Assembly: GCF_016907385.1 (NCBI RefSeq)
Contig: NZ_JAFBBU010000001.1
Location: 2,790,001 to 2,854,000 of the forward strand
Origin: Subtercola frigoramans
GTDB lineage: Bacteria > Actinomycetota > Actinomycetes > Actinomycetales > Microbacteriaceae
DNA: 64,000 nucleotides
Reading direction: 5' to 3'
Part shown: positions 1 through 8,375 of the stretch, one piece after another
Numbering within the stretch: position 1 is the first letter of the stretch
Layout: each line of letters starts with the position of its first letter
The notes under the pieces: model-generated
Told to the model about the DNA's origin: nothing
Database searches by the model: none
What the model saw: only the letters and a program-made list of their open reading frames with translations
Program-made: the position numbers and the translations under genes

Positions 1-231
1 GGTGGGGGCCGTCACTCCCGGGCCGAAGTCACCCTTCGTGCGCTCGCCCACCGCGGCCAGAACGTTCCAGACGAACGAACTCTGGCCCTGCTGCGGCACC
101 CACGGCTGAAAGTGGTCTGCTGCCATGACTCCGCTGAACCCGTGCTGCTCCGCGAGAACGCTGAGGGCGACCGCCTCCGTCGGGTGGAACTGTTCAAGCA
201 TTGCGGCATAGCCGACCTGGAGTTCAGTCAT
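1..231 (-). CDS. F420-dependent G6PDH-family LLM oxidoreductase (partial)
   Basis: The gene runs off the left edge; 77 N-terminal residues remain, starting at an ATG at 231. The protein begins MTELQVGYAAMLEQFHP and has the block ADHFQPWVPQQGQ followed by VLAAVGERT, closely resembling the start of F420-dependent glucose-6-phosphate dehydrogenase and its relatives in the luciferase-like fold (known family: Mycobacterium Fgd has DHFQPW and AVGERT at the same places). These enzymes use deazaflavin F420 for hydride transfer. The substrate cannot be told from this fragment; glucose-6-phosphate is only one of several in the family. It follows coaD on the same strand after a 129 nt gap. Confidence 0.75.
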   Translation of the reverse strand, partial: MTELQVGYAAMLEQFHPTEAVALSVLAEQHGFSGVMAADHFQPWVPQQGQSSFVWNVLAAVGERTKGDFGPGVTAPT

Positions 232-360
232 CCGTCAATTCTGCCACTCGCGGTCACGGCTCAGGCCCGTCACGAGGGGGTACACAGCGGGGAATGCGCA
301 GTTGTCGGCAGCGGGCTGTTGTGGGCTATCGCGCCGCCGGGGCCAGTTGCGGAGTGCAGC

Positions 361-846
361 CTACGCGTGAGCCTTGAGGAAGGCAGCGACTGCCGCGGGC
401 ACATACGGCGCAACGTCGCCACCCAGCGACGCCACCTGCCGTACGAGTGAACTCGAGACGTGCGCGTGGGCCGGGTCGGGGAGCAGGAAGACGGTCTCGA
501 CTCCGGCGAGGTTGCGATTCACGATGGCCATCGGCGTCTCGTAGGCGACGTCGACCTGCGAGCGGATGCCCTTGACCAGCACCTTCGCACCCACTTCGAC
601 GCAGTAGTCGACCAGGAGCCCGACGCTCCACGACGTCACCAGGATGTTGGCGGGCAGCCCGCCATCGACGATCGCCTGCTGGATGAGCGACACGCGCTGC
701 GCGATCGGGAGGAGGGCGGTCTTCGACGGGTTGTGCACGACCAGCACGTGCACCTCGTCGAAGATTCCTGCGGCACGCCCGATGACATCGAGGTGCCCGA
801 GGGTCACAGGGTCGAACGAACCGGGGACGACAGCGATCGTGCTCAT
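361..846 (-). CDS. coaD: Phosphopantetheine adenylyltransferase CoaD
   Basis: 161 residues, usual length for CoaD, which transfers AMP from ATP to 4'-phosphopantetheine in coenzyme A synthesis (cytosol). The N-terminal nucleotidyltransferase motif [14 protein letters not shown] holds the T/HxGH signature, and [15 protein letters not shown] near the C-terminus matches the conserved ISST.VR region. The frame stays open 65 codons upstream, but the family start [13 protein letters not shown] fixes the ATG at 846. It lies 97 nt downstream of recG on the same strand, a neighbourhood known from other actinobacteria (recG, rsmD, coaD). Confidence 0.95.
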   Translation of the reverse strand: MSTIAVVPGSFDPVTLGHLDVIGRAAGIFDEVHVLVVHNPSKTALLPIAQRVSLIQQAIVDGGLPANILVTSWSVGLLVDYCVEVGAKVLVKGIRSQVDVAYETPMAIVNRNLAGVETVFLLPDPAHAHVSSSLVRQVASLGGDVAPYVPAAVAAFLKAHA

Positions 847-943
847 TGGTTCAGGGTAGCAAGCCGCGGCGAACACAAGGCGCAGGGTTACGGCGCGCTC
901 CGGGCCCGTGGGGTCCGCCGGGCTCCAGACGGCCCGCTGAGGC

Positions 944-3319
944 TCAGCTCTTCGCGAGAAAAGACCGGTCGCTCTCGCTGAGCCGACGGTCGAGAGCCTG
1001 GGAGAGCTCCGGATGCCCGGCGAGTGCCGGGTCGGATTCAAGCACTTCGCCAGCGGCCTGCCGGGCCTCGCCGATCAGTTCGCCGTCGGTGATCACCTTC
1101 AGCAGCCGCAGCTTCGATCGGCCACCCGACTGCGAACTGCCGAGCACATCGCCCTCGCGTCGGAGTTGCAGGTCGATCTGGGCGAGCTCGAAGCCGTCGA
1201 GGGTCGAGGCGACGGCGTCGACCCTCTCCCGCGCGAGGGACTCGGGTTCGGCACTGGTGACGAGAAGGCAGAGACCGGGCACCGATCCGCGACCCACGCG
1301 GCCGCGCAACTGGTGCAGTTGCGAGACACCGAAGCGGTCAGCATCCATGACCACCATCGTGGAGGCGTTCGGCACGTCGACACCGACCTCGATGACGGTG
1401 GTGGCCACCAGCACGTCGATGTCGCCGGCGGCGAACGCAAGCATGGTCTGCTCCTTCTCGTCGGTGCTCATGCGCCCGTGGAGCGGTTCGATGCGCCTAC
1501 CGGCGAGAAGCGGATTGGCGCGGATCTCCGACAGCATCTCGGCGACGTTCGCCACCGGCCGGGCTGGGGAGGCATCGGGTGTGGCAACCCGCTCTTCGCC
1601 GCGCTTGCGGGGGCCGACCCGCGGCCCGACAACGACGACCGGCACCGAATTGGTGGCTTCGCCCGGCGCTTCGAGTTGCTGGCCGGCCTCGGTGGCGGTC
1701 GGGTCGATGGCCGGGCAAACCACGAAGGCCTGCCTGCCGAGGGCCAGCTCTTCGGCGGTGCGCTGCCAGATGCGGTCGACCCAGCCGGGCCTCTCGGCCA
1801 AGGGAACGACAAAGGTGGAGATGCCCTGCCTCCCGGCCGGCAGCTCGGCGATCGTGCTGATGTCGAGGTCGCCGAAGACGGTCATGGCGACCGTGCGGGG
1901 AATCGGGGTCGCCGTGAGAACGAGCACGTGGGGCGGCTGGGCGCCCTTCAGCCGGAGCGCCTCGCGCTGTTCGACGCCGAAACGATGCTGTTCGTCTACC
2001 ACCACGAGGCCGAGGTCGTAGAACTGAACGGCGTCGCTGAGCAGGGCATGGGTGCCGATGACGATCTGCGCCTGCCCCGACACCATTCGGAGTAAGGCCT
2101 TCCGGCGCTGGGCCACGGGCACCTGGCCGGTATGGAGGGTGGGCACGAGAGCCGCCGAGAGGTCGGGGCCGAGGATCTTCACGATGGAGCGGAGGTGCTG
2201 CGAGGCCAGTACCTCCGTGGGCGCGAGCAGGGCGGACTGCCCTCCTGAGTCGGCAACGGCGAGCATCGCCCGCAAAGCGACGATGGTCTTTCCGGAGCCG
2301 ACCTCGCCCTGAATGAGGCGGTTCATCGGCTCACCTCTGGCCAGGTCATCCGTTATCTCGCTGCCGACGAGTTTCTGGTCGCCGGTCAGGTTGAACGCGA
2401 GAGCCGTGTCGAAGCGTTCGAGGTACCCGCCCGGCTTGGCGACGCGAGGCAGTGCTTTCTGCGCGTGCGCGGTTCGGCGCTGCAGGAGAAGCGCTGTCTG
2501 CAGAACGAACGCCTCCTGGAACTTCAGCGCCTCACGGGCCCGGCGCCAGTCGCTGTCGCGCTCAGGCAGGTGGATGCCACGGAGCGCGGTGAGGTAGTCG
2601 ACGAGCCCCCGCTCGGCCCGCACGGCAGCGGGAACCGGGTCGCCCAGATGGCTGAGGGAGCCGACGACGAGCTCCATCGACCTCTGGATCTGCCAGCTCG
2701 AGATTGTCGACGTGGCCGAGTAGATGGGAATCGGAAGTTCGGCCCAGCGTTTTGCCCCGCCGGCGTCTGGCTCACCGAGCACCAGGTCGGTGAACAGCTC
2801 GTAGTCGGGGTGCGCGAGTTGCAGTGCACCCCGGTAGGCCGACACCTTGCCTGCGAAGATGCCACGCACGCCGGGGCGCAGTTCTTTGGCCCGCCAGGCC
2901 TGGTTGAAGAACGTCAGGGTCAGGATGCCGCGGCCGTCGGTGATGGAGACCTCGAGAATGGAGCCGCGGCGCGACTGCATCTTTCGCTCCCGCACATCGC
3001 GCACCTCGGCGACGATGGTCACCGATTCGTCGATCGGCAGCTCAGTGAGTGCGGTCAGCTCGCCCCGGCGGGCGTACCGCCTCGGGTAGTACGAGACCAT
3101 GTCGCCAATGGTCTCGATGCCGAACGCCTTCTCGAGCGGCGCCGCAGTTCGGCCACCGAGCACGGTGGTGAGCTTGCGGTCGAGCGGCGACGCATGATCG
3201 AGGGTTGCCGTGGCCCGCGGATCGGTGCGGCCACGAGGCTCGGGCAGCGTGGTGATGCTCGGCACCCGCGGCTCACGGTCGTCGGCCGGGTGAGCCGAGG
3301 GCAGTGGGGGCGTAAGCAT
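944..3319 (-). CDS. recG: ATP-dependent DNA helicase RecG
   Basis: 791 residues. RecG remodels stalled replication forks and branch-migrates Holliday junctions. An N-terminal wedge/OB region (about residues 50-250) is followed by the two helicase domains: Walker A GEVGSGKT near residue 340, the DEQH box in [22 protein letters not shown], and the motif V/VI block [14 protein letters not shown] and [10 protein letters not shown] low-complexity stretch of about 45 residues ([15 protein letters not shown] onward) is inserted between conserved helicase blocks. The first ~45 residues are poorly conserved, so an internal GTG start is possible. Divergent from rsmD with an 81 nt gap. Confidence 0.96.
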   Translation of the reverse strand: MLTPPLPSAHPADDREPRVPSITTLPEPRGRTDPRATATLDHASPLDRKLTTVLGGRTAAPLEKAFGIETIGDMVSYYPRRYARRGELTALTELPIDESVTIVAEVRDVRERKMQSRRGSILEVSITDGRGILTLTFFNQAWRAKELRPGVRGIFAGKVSAYRGALQLAHPDYELFTDLVLGEPDAGGAKRWAELPIPIYSATSTISSWQIQRSMELVVGSLSHLGDPVPAAVRAERGLVDYLTALRGIHLPERDSDWRRAREALKFQEAFVLQTALLLQRRTAHAQKALPRVAKPGGYLERFDTALAFNLTGDQKLVGSEITDDLARGEPMNRLIQGEVGSGKTIVALRAMLAVADSGGQSALLAPTEVLASQHLRSIVKILGPDLSAALVPTLHTGQVPVAQRRKALLRMVSGQAQIVIGTHALLSDAVQFYDLGLVVVDEQHRFGVEQREALRLKGAQPPHVLVLTATPIPRTVAMTVFGDLDISTIAELPAGRQGISTFVVPLAERPGWVDRIWQRTAEELALGRQAFVVCPAIDPTATEAGQQLEAPGEATNSVPVVVVGPRVGPRKRGEERVATPDASPARPVANVAEMLSEIRANPLLAGRRIEPLHGRMSTDEKEQTMLAFAAGDIDVLVATTVIEVGVDVPNASTMVVMDADRFGVSQLHQLRGRVGRGSVPGLCLLVTSAEPESLARERVDAVASTLDGFELAQIDLQLRREGDVLGSSQSGGRSKLRLLKVITDGELIGEARQAAGEVLESDPALAGHPELSQALDRRLSESDRSFLAKS

Positions 3320-3400
3320 ACGCCGATTCTAGGCTCAGGGTCTGACACCGCAACGCGCACCAGACGCGCCAAGCCAGCCCGTTCGACTATGGTGCAGGCT

Positions 3401-3988
3401 GTGACACGAATAATTGCCGGGTTCGCCGGTTCGCAGAAACTCTCGGTGCCCTCGTCGGGTACCAGGCCCACGAGCGACCGCGTTCGCGAGGCTATCTTCT
3501 CGGCCCTCGAGGCCCGCGACGTGGTCCAGGGCTCTGCGGTTCTCGACCTCTATGCGGGTTCGGGGGCGCTCGGGCTCGAGGCCGCAAGCCGCGGGGCCGC
3601 CGAGGTGACCCTGGTGGAGAAGAACCCCGCTGCAGTGAAGGTGGCGAAGAGCAATGCCGCGATCATCCAGAAGGCTGCGGCCGTTCGGGGCGCCCTCGCC
3701 AACGGCCAGCTGAAACCGCGCATCACTGTGGCCCCGCAATCGGTGCTGGCGTTCCTGCGGTCGACACCGGCGAGTTTCGACCTCGTCTTCGTCGACCCGC
3801 CTTACGACCTCGCCGAGGCCGAACTTGCTGAGACGCTGGTGGCGCTCGCCGAGCACGTGACACCGGATGCCCGGATCGTGGTCGAGCGCACCTCGAGGTC
3901 GCCCGAACCGACCCTCCCGGCGTCTCTCACCCTCGACCGCCGTAAGGACTACGGCGAGACGACCCTCTGGTGGATCACCACGGTTTAG
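3401..3988 (+). CDS. rsmD: 16S rRNA (guanine(966)-N2)-methyltransferase RsmD
   Basis: 195 residues from the GTG at 3401 (an in-frame ATG lies at 3389; neither has a strong ribosome site, and MTRIIAGFAGSQKL is the family-like start). RsmD methylates G966 of 16S rRNA using S-adenosylmethionine. The SAM-binding motif is LDLYAGSGALGLEA and the catalytic motif is FVDPPYD (DPPY). The N-terminal TRPTSDRVREAIFSAL block is typical of the family. The frame continues far upstream antisense to recG, but that part is not coding. Confidence 0.93.
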   Translation: MTRIIAGFAGSQKLSVPSSGTRPTSDRVREAIFSALEARDVVQGSAVLDLYAGSGALGLEAASRGAAEVTLVEKNPAAVKVAKSNAAIIQKAAAVRGALANGQLKPRITVAPQSVLAFLRSTPASFDLVFVDPPYDLAEAELAETLVALAEHVTPDARIVVERTSRSPEPTLPASLTLDRRKDYGETTLWWITTV

Positions 3989-4037
3989 ACAGTACGCGGC
4001 GGCCCGCGGAATAGGCCCAATAGTGCACCCTGAACCA

Positions 4038-4066
4038 AACAGGGCAAGTTTGCGCTTGTGTAATCT
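4038..4066 (+). promoter_or_regulatory. Weak candidate promoter for the MFS gene
   Basis: TAATCT at 4061-4066 fits a -10 box; no good -35 lies 16-18 nt upstream. If used, transcription would begin near 4073, which excludes the ATG at 4070 as a start and favours 4091. Inference from spacing only. Confidence 0.3.
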
Positions 4067-4090
4067 TGCATGGCGTGCAATTATTTATCC

Positions 4091-5812
4091 ATGAGTACAT
4101 CAGTTCCTGCACGCACCACATCGGGCAGCCGCAGTCCCCAGCCCGAGCAGACGGCGGTCAACGCCGCTGCGAAGCGAAATATCCTCCTCGTCTTCGGCGG
4201 CCTCATGGTCACCATGCTGCTGGCATCTCTCGACCAGACCATCTTCAGCACCGCGCTGCCCACGATCGTCGGCGAGCTCAACGGCGTCGACCACATGCTC
4301 TGGGTGACGACGGCCTACATCCTGGCCTCGACGATCATGCTGCCGGTCTACGGCAAGCTCGGCGACCTCATCGGCCGCAAGGGTCTCTTCCTCGCCGCGA
4401 TCAGCCTCTTCATCGCCGGCTCCGTCGTCGGAGGCCTCTCGGGCGACATGACATCGCTCATCGTCGGCCGCGCCATCCAGGGCCTCGGTGGCGGTGGGTT
4501 GATGATCCTCTCGCAGGCGATCATCGCCGACGTCGTGCCGGCCCGCGAGCGCGGCAAGTACATGGGAATCATGGGCGGTGTGTTCGCCCTGTCGAGCGTC
4601 GCCGGCCCGCTGCTGGGAGGCTGGTTCACCGAAGGCATCGGATGGCGCTGGGCGTTCTGGATGAACATTCCTCTGGGCATCCTCGCCATCGTCTCTGCCG
4701 TCGCCTTTCTGCACCTGCCGAAGGGGTCGCAGAGCAAGCCGCGCCTCGACTACGCCGGCATGGTCACCCTCGCCCTCGCCTCGACCGGCCTGGTTCTGCT
4801 GAGCGTCTGGGGCGGCACCACCTACGCCTGGGATTCGGTCGAGATCGTCGCCCTCATCGCTGCAACCGTGGTTGCCGCGTTCGCCTTTGTGATGATCGAA
4901 CGCCGGGCCTCCGAGCCGATCATGCCGCTGCACCTGTTCAAGGACCGCAACTTCAACCTGACGACCGGCGCCGGCCTGATCATCGGTGTCGCGATGTTCG
5001 GTGCTCTCGCCTACCTGCCGACGTACCTGCAGATGGTCACCGGGGCCAACGCCACGCAGGCTGGCCTGCTGATGATCCCGCTGATGGCGGGCCTGCTCGT
5101 CACCTCGATCGGCTCCGGTCAGCTCGTGAGCCGCACAGGTCGTTACAAGTTCCTGCCGATCGTCGGTACGTTCATCACCGCGGTGGCGCTCCTGCTGCTG
5201 TCGACCATGACGCCCTCGATGCCGGTCTGGATCATCTGCGCCTACCTCGCGGTCATGGGCATCGGGCTCGGCATGTGCATGCAGATCCTGATCCTGATCG
5301 TGCAGAACTCGTTCCCGCTTCGCGAGGTCGGCACGGCCACCGCATCGAACAACTACTTCCGTCAGATCGGTGCGTCCCTCGGCACCGCCGTCGTCGGGTC
5401 GTTGTTCGCCAACAAGCTCACCTCGCTCCTGCTCGAACGGATGCCTGCTGGAGCCGGCTCCACGGGCGGCAGCAACTCATTCACGCCCGACATCGTGCGG
5501 AACCTTCCCACGGCCGTTCGCGAAGTGATCATCAGCTCGTACAACGATGCACTCACGCCGGTGTTCCTCTACCTGGTGCCCCTGGTGCTGCTTGCCACCG
5601 TGCTGTTGATCTTCGTGAAGGAGAAGCCGCTGGCCACCACGCTCGAGCGGGGCGAGGTTCTCGCCGAGTCACTCGAGGTCGATGGAGCATCACGGGTATC
5701 GCTTGGCGACGGAGCGCACAAAGACACTGCTACCGAAGACGCTGCCTCTGCCGATGCCGAACTGGCCGAGATCATCGATCACGACACGGCGGGCGTACCG
5801 CCGACGCGGTAA
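4091..5812 (+). CDS. DHA2-family MFS multidrug exporter (EmrB/QacA type)
   Basis: 573 residues, the length of 14-helix drug:proton antiporters. The protein is made of successive hydrophobic segments with DHA2 hallmarks: LDQTIFSTALPTIV in helix 1, YGKLGDLIGRKG (motif A), GRAIQGLGGGGLM, and GPLLGGWFTEGIGWRW (motif C region). A hydrophilic tail of about 70 residues follows the last helix. An ATG 7 codons upstream (4070) is in frame but overlaps the putative -10. No regulator gene sits beside it, and it interrupts the otherwise conserved rsmD/thiL neighbourhood. The substrate cannot be predicted. Confidence 0.9.
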   Translation: MSTSVPARTTSGSRSPQPEQTAVNAAAKRNILLVFGGLMVTMLLASLDQTIFSTALPTIVGELNGVDHMLWVTTAYILASTIMLPVYGKLGDLIGRKGLFLAAISLFIAGSVVGGLSGDMTSLIVGRAIQGLGGGGLMILSQAIIADVVPARERGKYMGIMGGVFALSSVAGPLLGGWFTEGIGWRWAFWMNIPLGILAIVSAVAFLHLPKGSQSKPRLDYAGMVTLALASTGLVLLSVWGGTTYAWDSVEIVALIAATVVAAFAFVMIERRASEPIMPLHLFKDRNFNLTTGAGLIIGVAMFGALAYLPTYLQMVTGANATQAGLLMIPLMAGLLVTSIGSGQLVSRTGRYKFLPIVGTFITAVALLLLSTMTPSMPVWIICAYLAVMGIGLGMCMQILILIVQNSFPLREVGTATASNNYFRQIGASLGTAVVGSLFANKLTSLLLERMPAGAGSTGGSNSFTPDIVRNLPTAVREVIISSYNDALTPVFLYLVPLVLLATVLLIFVKEKPLATTLERGEVLAESLEVDGASRVSLGDGAHKDTATEDAASADAELAEIIDHDTAGVPPTR

Positions 5813-5841
5813 CAAGTCAGAGCTGCTCGCGAGCGCCAGCC

Positions 5842-6915
5842 TCAGCCCACCCCACCGTTCCAGTCGGCGAACGGATCCCATCCCCCGGGCCTGACATAGG
5901 CTTCGCCACCGATGGTGACAAGTGGATGCCCGGCAGCCCGGCCCCGCACCTCTCCGATCACGCGGAATTCCGGCGGCACCTCCTGCCCGGCCGGAAAAGT
6001 GGCCAGCAGCGCATGGTCCTCTCCCCCACAGAGCACAAAATCCCGCGCCTGTGCACCGACCACAGCGTCGACCTCACGCAGGGCATCGGCCTCGGCTTCG
6101 ATGGCCTCATGGAACAGTTCAAGGGAGCATCCACTGGCCGTTGCGATGCGACCGGCATCGAGCACCAGCCCGTCGGAGACGTCGAGCATGGCCGTCGCGC
6201 CCGCCTGAGCGGCCGATCGTCCCGCTTGGAGCGGGGAGGTCGGGGCAAGCTGCGCCTCGACCAGGACCGGGTGGGCCACCCTGAGAGCCTGGCCGAGAAT
6301 GGTGTCCGGCTCACGCTCTGTGTGCACACCCTGGTCGAACAGGAGCCAGATGCCCGCTCCCGCCCTCCCCAGGTCGCCCGCGACCGCGACTACATCACCT
6401 GGCCGTGCGCCCGCGCGGGTGACCGGGGGCCGCCCGTCGAGGTCGCCGAAAGCTGTGACTGCGAGAGTCAGTGTGTTCGACACCGAGAGGTCACCGCCGA
6501 CCACGCCGGTGCCGGGCGACAACGCTGCACACGCATCGCGGAGCCCGTCAGAGATGCCTTCGAGCAGCGCCACCGGAGTGTCGAGCGGGGCAGCAATGGC
6601 AACCACGAGCGCCGAGGGAGTGGCCCCCATCGCCGCGACGTCGGCTAGGTTCGACACCGCTGCCTTCCACCCCAGGTCGTGCGCTGTCGACCATGCCAGC
6701 CTGAAGTCTGGCCCGTGGATCATCATGTCCGTCGTGACGACGAACCGGCCATCCGGTGCGGCCACCACGGCAGCATCATCGCCGGGCCCGAGTAGTGCGC
6801 TCGAGGCCGCCGGAAGCCTCGGGAAGATTCTCTTCAGTGTTTCGACTTCGCCGATCGACACGACGGTGTCGACGCGTGCCACCGGAAGCTGAGGGTCTGC
6901 CCCATGAGTACTCAC
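5842..6915 (-). CDS. thiL: Thiamine-monophosphate kinase ThiL
   Basis: 357 residues from a GTG at 6915. ThiL phosphorylates thiamine monophosphate to thiamine pyrophosphate with ATP. It belongs to the PurM/AIR synthase-like fold; the ATP/Mg site is seen in LLGPGDDAAVV, the substrate-side block in TTDMMIHGPDF, DLGWKAAVSNLADVAAMG and GGDLSVS. The second half carries LDVSDGLVLDAGRIA. It converges with the MFS gene (29 nt gap) and is divergent from the DUF3515 gene with only 23 nt between the start codons, so the two promoters must overlap the coding starts. Confidence 0.95.
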   Translation of the reverse strand: MSTHGADPQLPVARVDTVVSIGEVETLKRIFPRLPAASSALLGPGDDAAVVAAPDGRFVVTTDMMIHGPDFRLAWSTAHDLGWKAAVSNLADVAAMGATPSALVVAIAAPLDTPVALLEGISDGLRDACAALSPGTGVVGGDLSVSNTLTLAVTAFGDLDGRPPVTRAGARPGDVVAVAGDLGRAGAGIWLLFDQGVHTEREPDTILGQALRVAHPVLVEAQLAPTSPLQAGRSAAQAGATAMLDVSDGLVLDAGRIATASGCSLELFHEAIEAEADALREVDAVVGAQARDFVLCGGEDHALLATFPAGQEVPPEFRVIGEVRGRAAGHPLVTIGGEAYVRPGGWDPFADWNGGVG

Positions 6916-6938
6916 TCGTAAACGGTAGCCTGTCAGTG

Positions 6939-7514
6939 ATGCTCGCCCGTAAACGTCTTCTGCTTCCCGGTGCCCTGGTGGCCGGCCTTCTCGCCGTTGC
7001 GCTCACCGGATGCACGCCCACCGTCGCCCTCGATCCTGCCACCGCGGCCACCGACCCGGGTTGCGCCGAGATCATGGTGCGGCTCCCCAGCTCGGTGGCG
7101 AGCCAGGATTCCCGCGAGACGAACGCGCAGGCCACCGCAGCATGGGGCTCGCCCGCGTCGGTGCTGCTCCGGTGCGGTGTCACTCCCTACGGACCCACCA
7201 CCCTGCCCTGCGACAACGTCTCGGGAATCGACTGGATCGAAGACGACTCCAAAGCACCGTCGTACACCTTCACCACCTTCGGCCGGGTGCCGGCCACCGA
7301 GGTGATCATCGACTCGAATGCTGTCTCCGCCTCCACGGCCCTGGTCGACCTGCAGAGCGCCATCGCCGCAGTGGCCCAGACCAACAAGTGCCTGAACGCC
7401 ACGGATCTCCAGGGAATCGCACCGACCACCGGATCGAACCCGACCGCTCCCGCCACTACGGGCACGCCCGCACCGTTCACGCTCGATACGCCGGCCCCGA
7501 CTCCCGCAGGCTGA
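6939..7514 (+). CDS. DUF3515 family lipoprotein
   Basis: 191 residues. Residues 1-25 form a lipoprotein signal (KRLLLPGALVAGLLAVALTGC, lipobox LTGC). The mature part contains paired cysteines and the CGVTPYGPTTLPCDNV / IDWIEDD blocks expected of DUF3515, a small exported actinobacterial family of unknown function. The C-terminus is a Pro/Thr-rich tail. An in-frame GTG lies one codon upstream. In Mycobacterium tuberculosis the homologous gene also sits beside ddl and gpsA and is also on the opposite strand, so context supports the call. Confidence 0.85.
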   Translation: MLARKRLLLPGALVAGLLAVALTGCTPTVALDPATAATDPGCAEIMVRLPSSVASQDSRETNAQATAAWGSPASVLLRCGVTPYGPTTLPCDNVSGIDWIEDDSKAPSYTFTTFGRVPATEVIIDSNAVSASTALVDLQSAIAAVAQTNKCLNATDLQGIAPTTGSNPTAPATTGTPAPFTLDTPAPTPAG

Positions 7515-7517
7515 CAC

Positions 7518-7598
7518 TCAGACCAGTTCGGTCACGAACCCGATCCGGTTGCCATCAGGGTCGGTCAGCTCGAAGAACAGGGCTACGCCTTCGATGCG
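7518..7598 (-). pseudogene. Remnant of a VOC/glyoxalase-family gene (C-terminal end)
   Basis: Reading leftward from 7598 the frame gives RIEGVALFFELTDPDGNRIG then FVTELV and a stop. FFELTDPDGNRIGFV is the typical last strand of glyoxalase/bleomycin-resistance (VOC) proteins. A stop codon at 7599-7601 closes the frame upstream, so only about 27 codons survive. It lies between the DUF3515 gene and the lysE-type gene. Probably debris of a deleted gene; it has no start codon. Confidence 0.6.
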
Positions 7599-7635
7599 TC
7601 AAGACCAGCGTTCCAGCCGCGCACTCTGGTCCTCA

Positions 7636-8277
7636 CTACGTCTTGTTGCCAGCGACCGCTAGCACCCCGCCGAGGCCGATCATCATGACGCCGCCGCCAG
7701 CACCCATGCGGGCGACACGCTTCGGGTCACGGGCAAACCAGGCCCGCAATGTGCCAGCTGTGAACGCCCACACGCTGTCGCTGACCAACGAGATCGCAAA
7801 GAAGATCATGCCGAGCGCAGCCATCTGAACAGAGATGGAGCCAGCTTCGCGACTCACGAACTGCGGCAGCACAGCGACGAAGAATACGATCGTCTTCGGA
7901 TTTGTCGCACCGACGACAAACCCTTCACGGATTAGCCGGAAGGCCGACGGCGGTTGCTGAGAACTCGGGTCAGCCGTGTCGACATGATCGTTCCGGTGGC
8001 GGATGGCCTGCACGCCCAGATAGATCAGATACACGGCCCCGGCGAACTTGATGATCGTGAACACGACCACCGATTCGGCCACGATCGCACCGACGCCCAG
8101 CGACACGAGCGCGATGGCTGGCAGCATCCCGAGCGCGTTGCCGACGACACTCAGAAAGCCGCCCCGTCGGCCGAGCGAGAGCGATCGGCCGACGACGAAG
8201 AGCACGCTGGGGCCGGGAATGACGATCAGGGCAAGCGCGACGAGGGCGAAGGCCCCCGCGTTGGCTGCAGGAATCAC
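7636..8277 (-). CDS. LysE/RhtB family amino-acid exporter
   Basis: 213 residues with about six hydrophobic segments, the size and layout of LysE/RhtB exporters. The start is the GTG at 8277 preceded by GAGAGGAG; the frame is open further upstream but lacks similarity. Family features: N-terminal LIVIPGPSVLFVVGRSLSLG (the PGP motif), GAVYLIYLGVQAIR, and GFVVGATNPKTIVFF (NPK motif). These proteins expel amino acids such as lysine, homoserine or threonine; the substrate is not predictable here. It belongs to a segment inserted between the DUF3515 gene and ddl. Confidence 0.9.
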   Translation of the reverse strand: MIPAANAGAFALVALALIVIPGPSVLFVVGRSLSLGRRGGFLSVVGNALGMLPAIALVSLGVGAIVAESVVVFTIIKFAGAVYLIYLGVQAIRHRNDHVDTADPSSQQPPSAFRLIREGFVVGATNPKTIVFFVAVLPQFVSREAGSISVQMAALGMIFFAISLVSDSVWAFTAGTLRAWFARDPKRVARMGAGGGVMMIGLGGVLAVAGNKT

Positions 8278-8375
8278 ACGTGCTCCTCTCGGTCTCTCGC
8301 GGCGATGAGACGACCATAGTGCATCTGCGCTCGACGCGAAGCTCAGGAAGCCCGTGGTCGGCCCGGTGAGAACGA

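Noticed and set aside
5787..5803. Hairpin cggcgg-gcgta-ccgccg at the MFS 3' end
   Set aside because: It lies within the last codons of the gene and has no U tract; more likely chance GC-rich pairing.
4066..6648. 860-codon rightward open frame over the MFS and thiL genes
   Set aside because: It is a shifted frame of the MFS gene and antisense to thiL; both those frames have clear family motifs, this one has Arg/His/Pro-rich noise.
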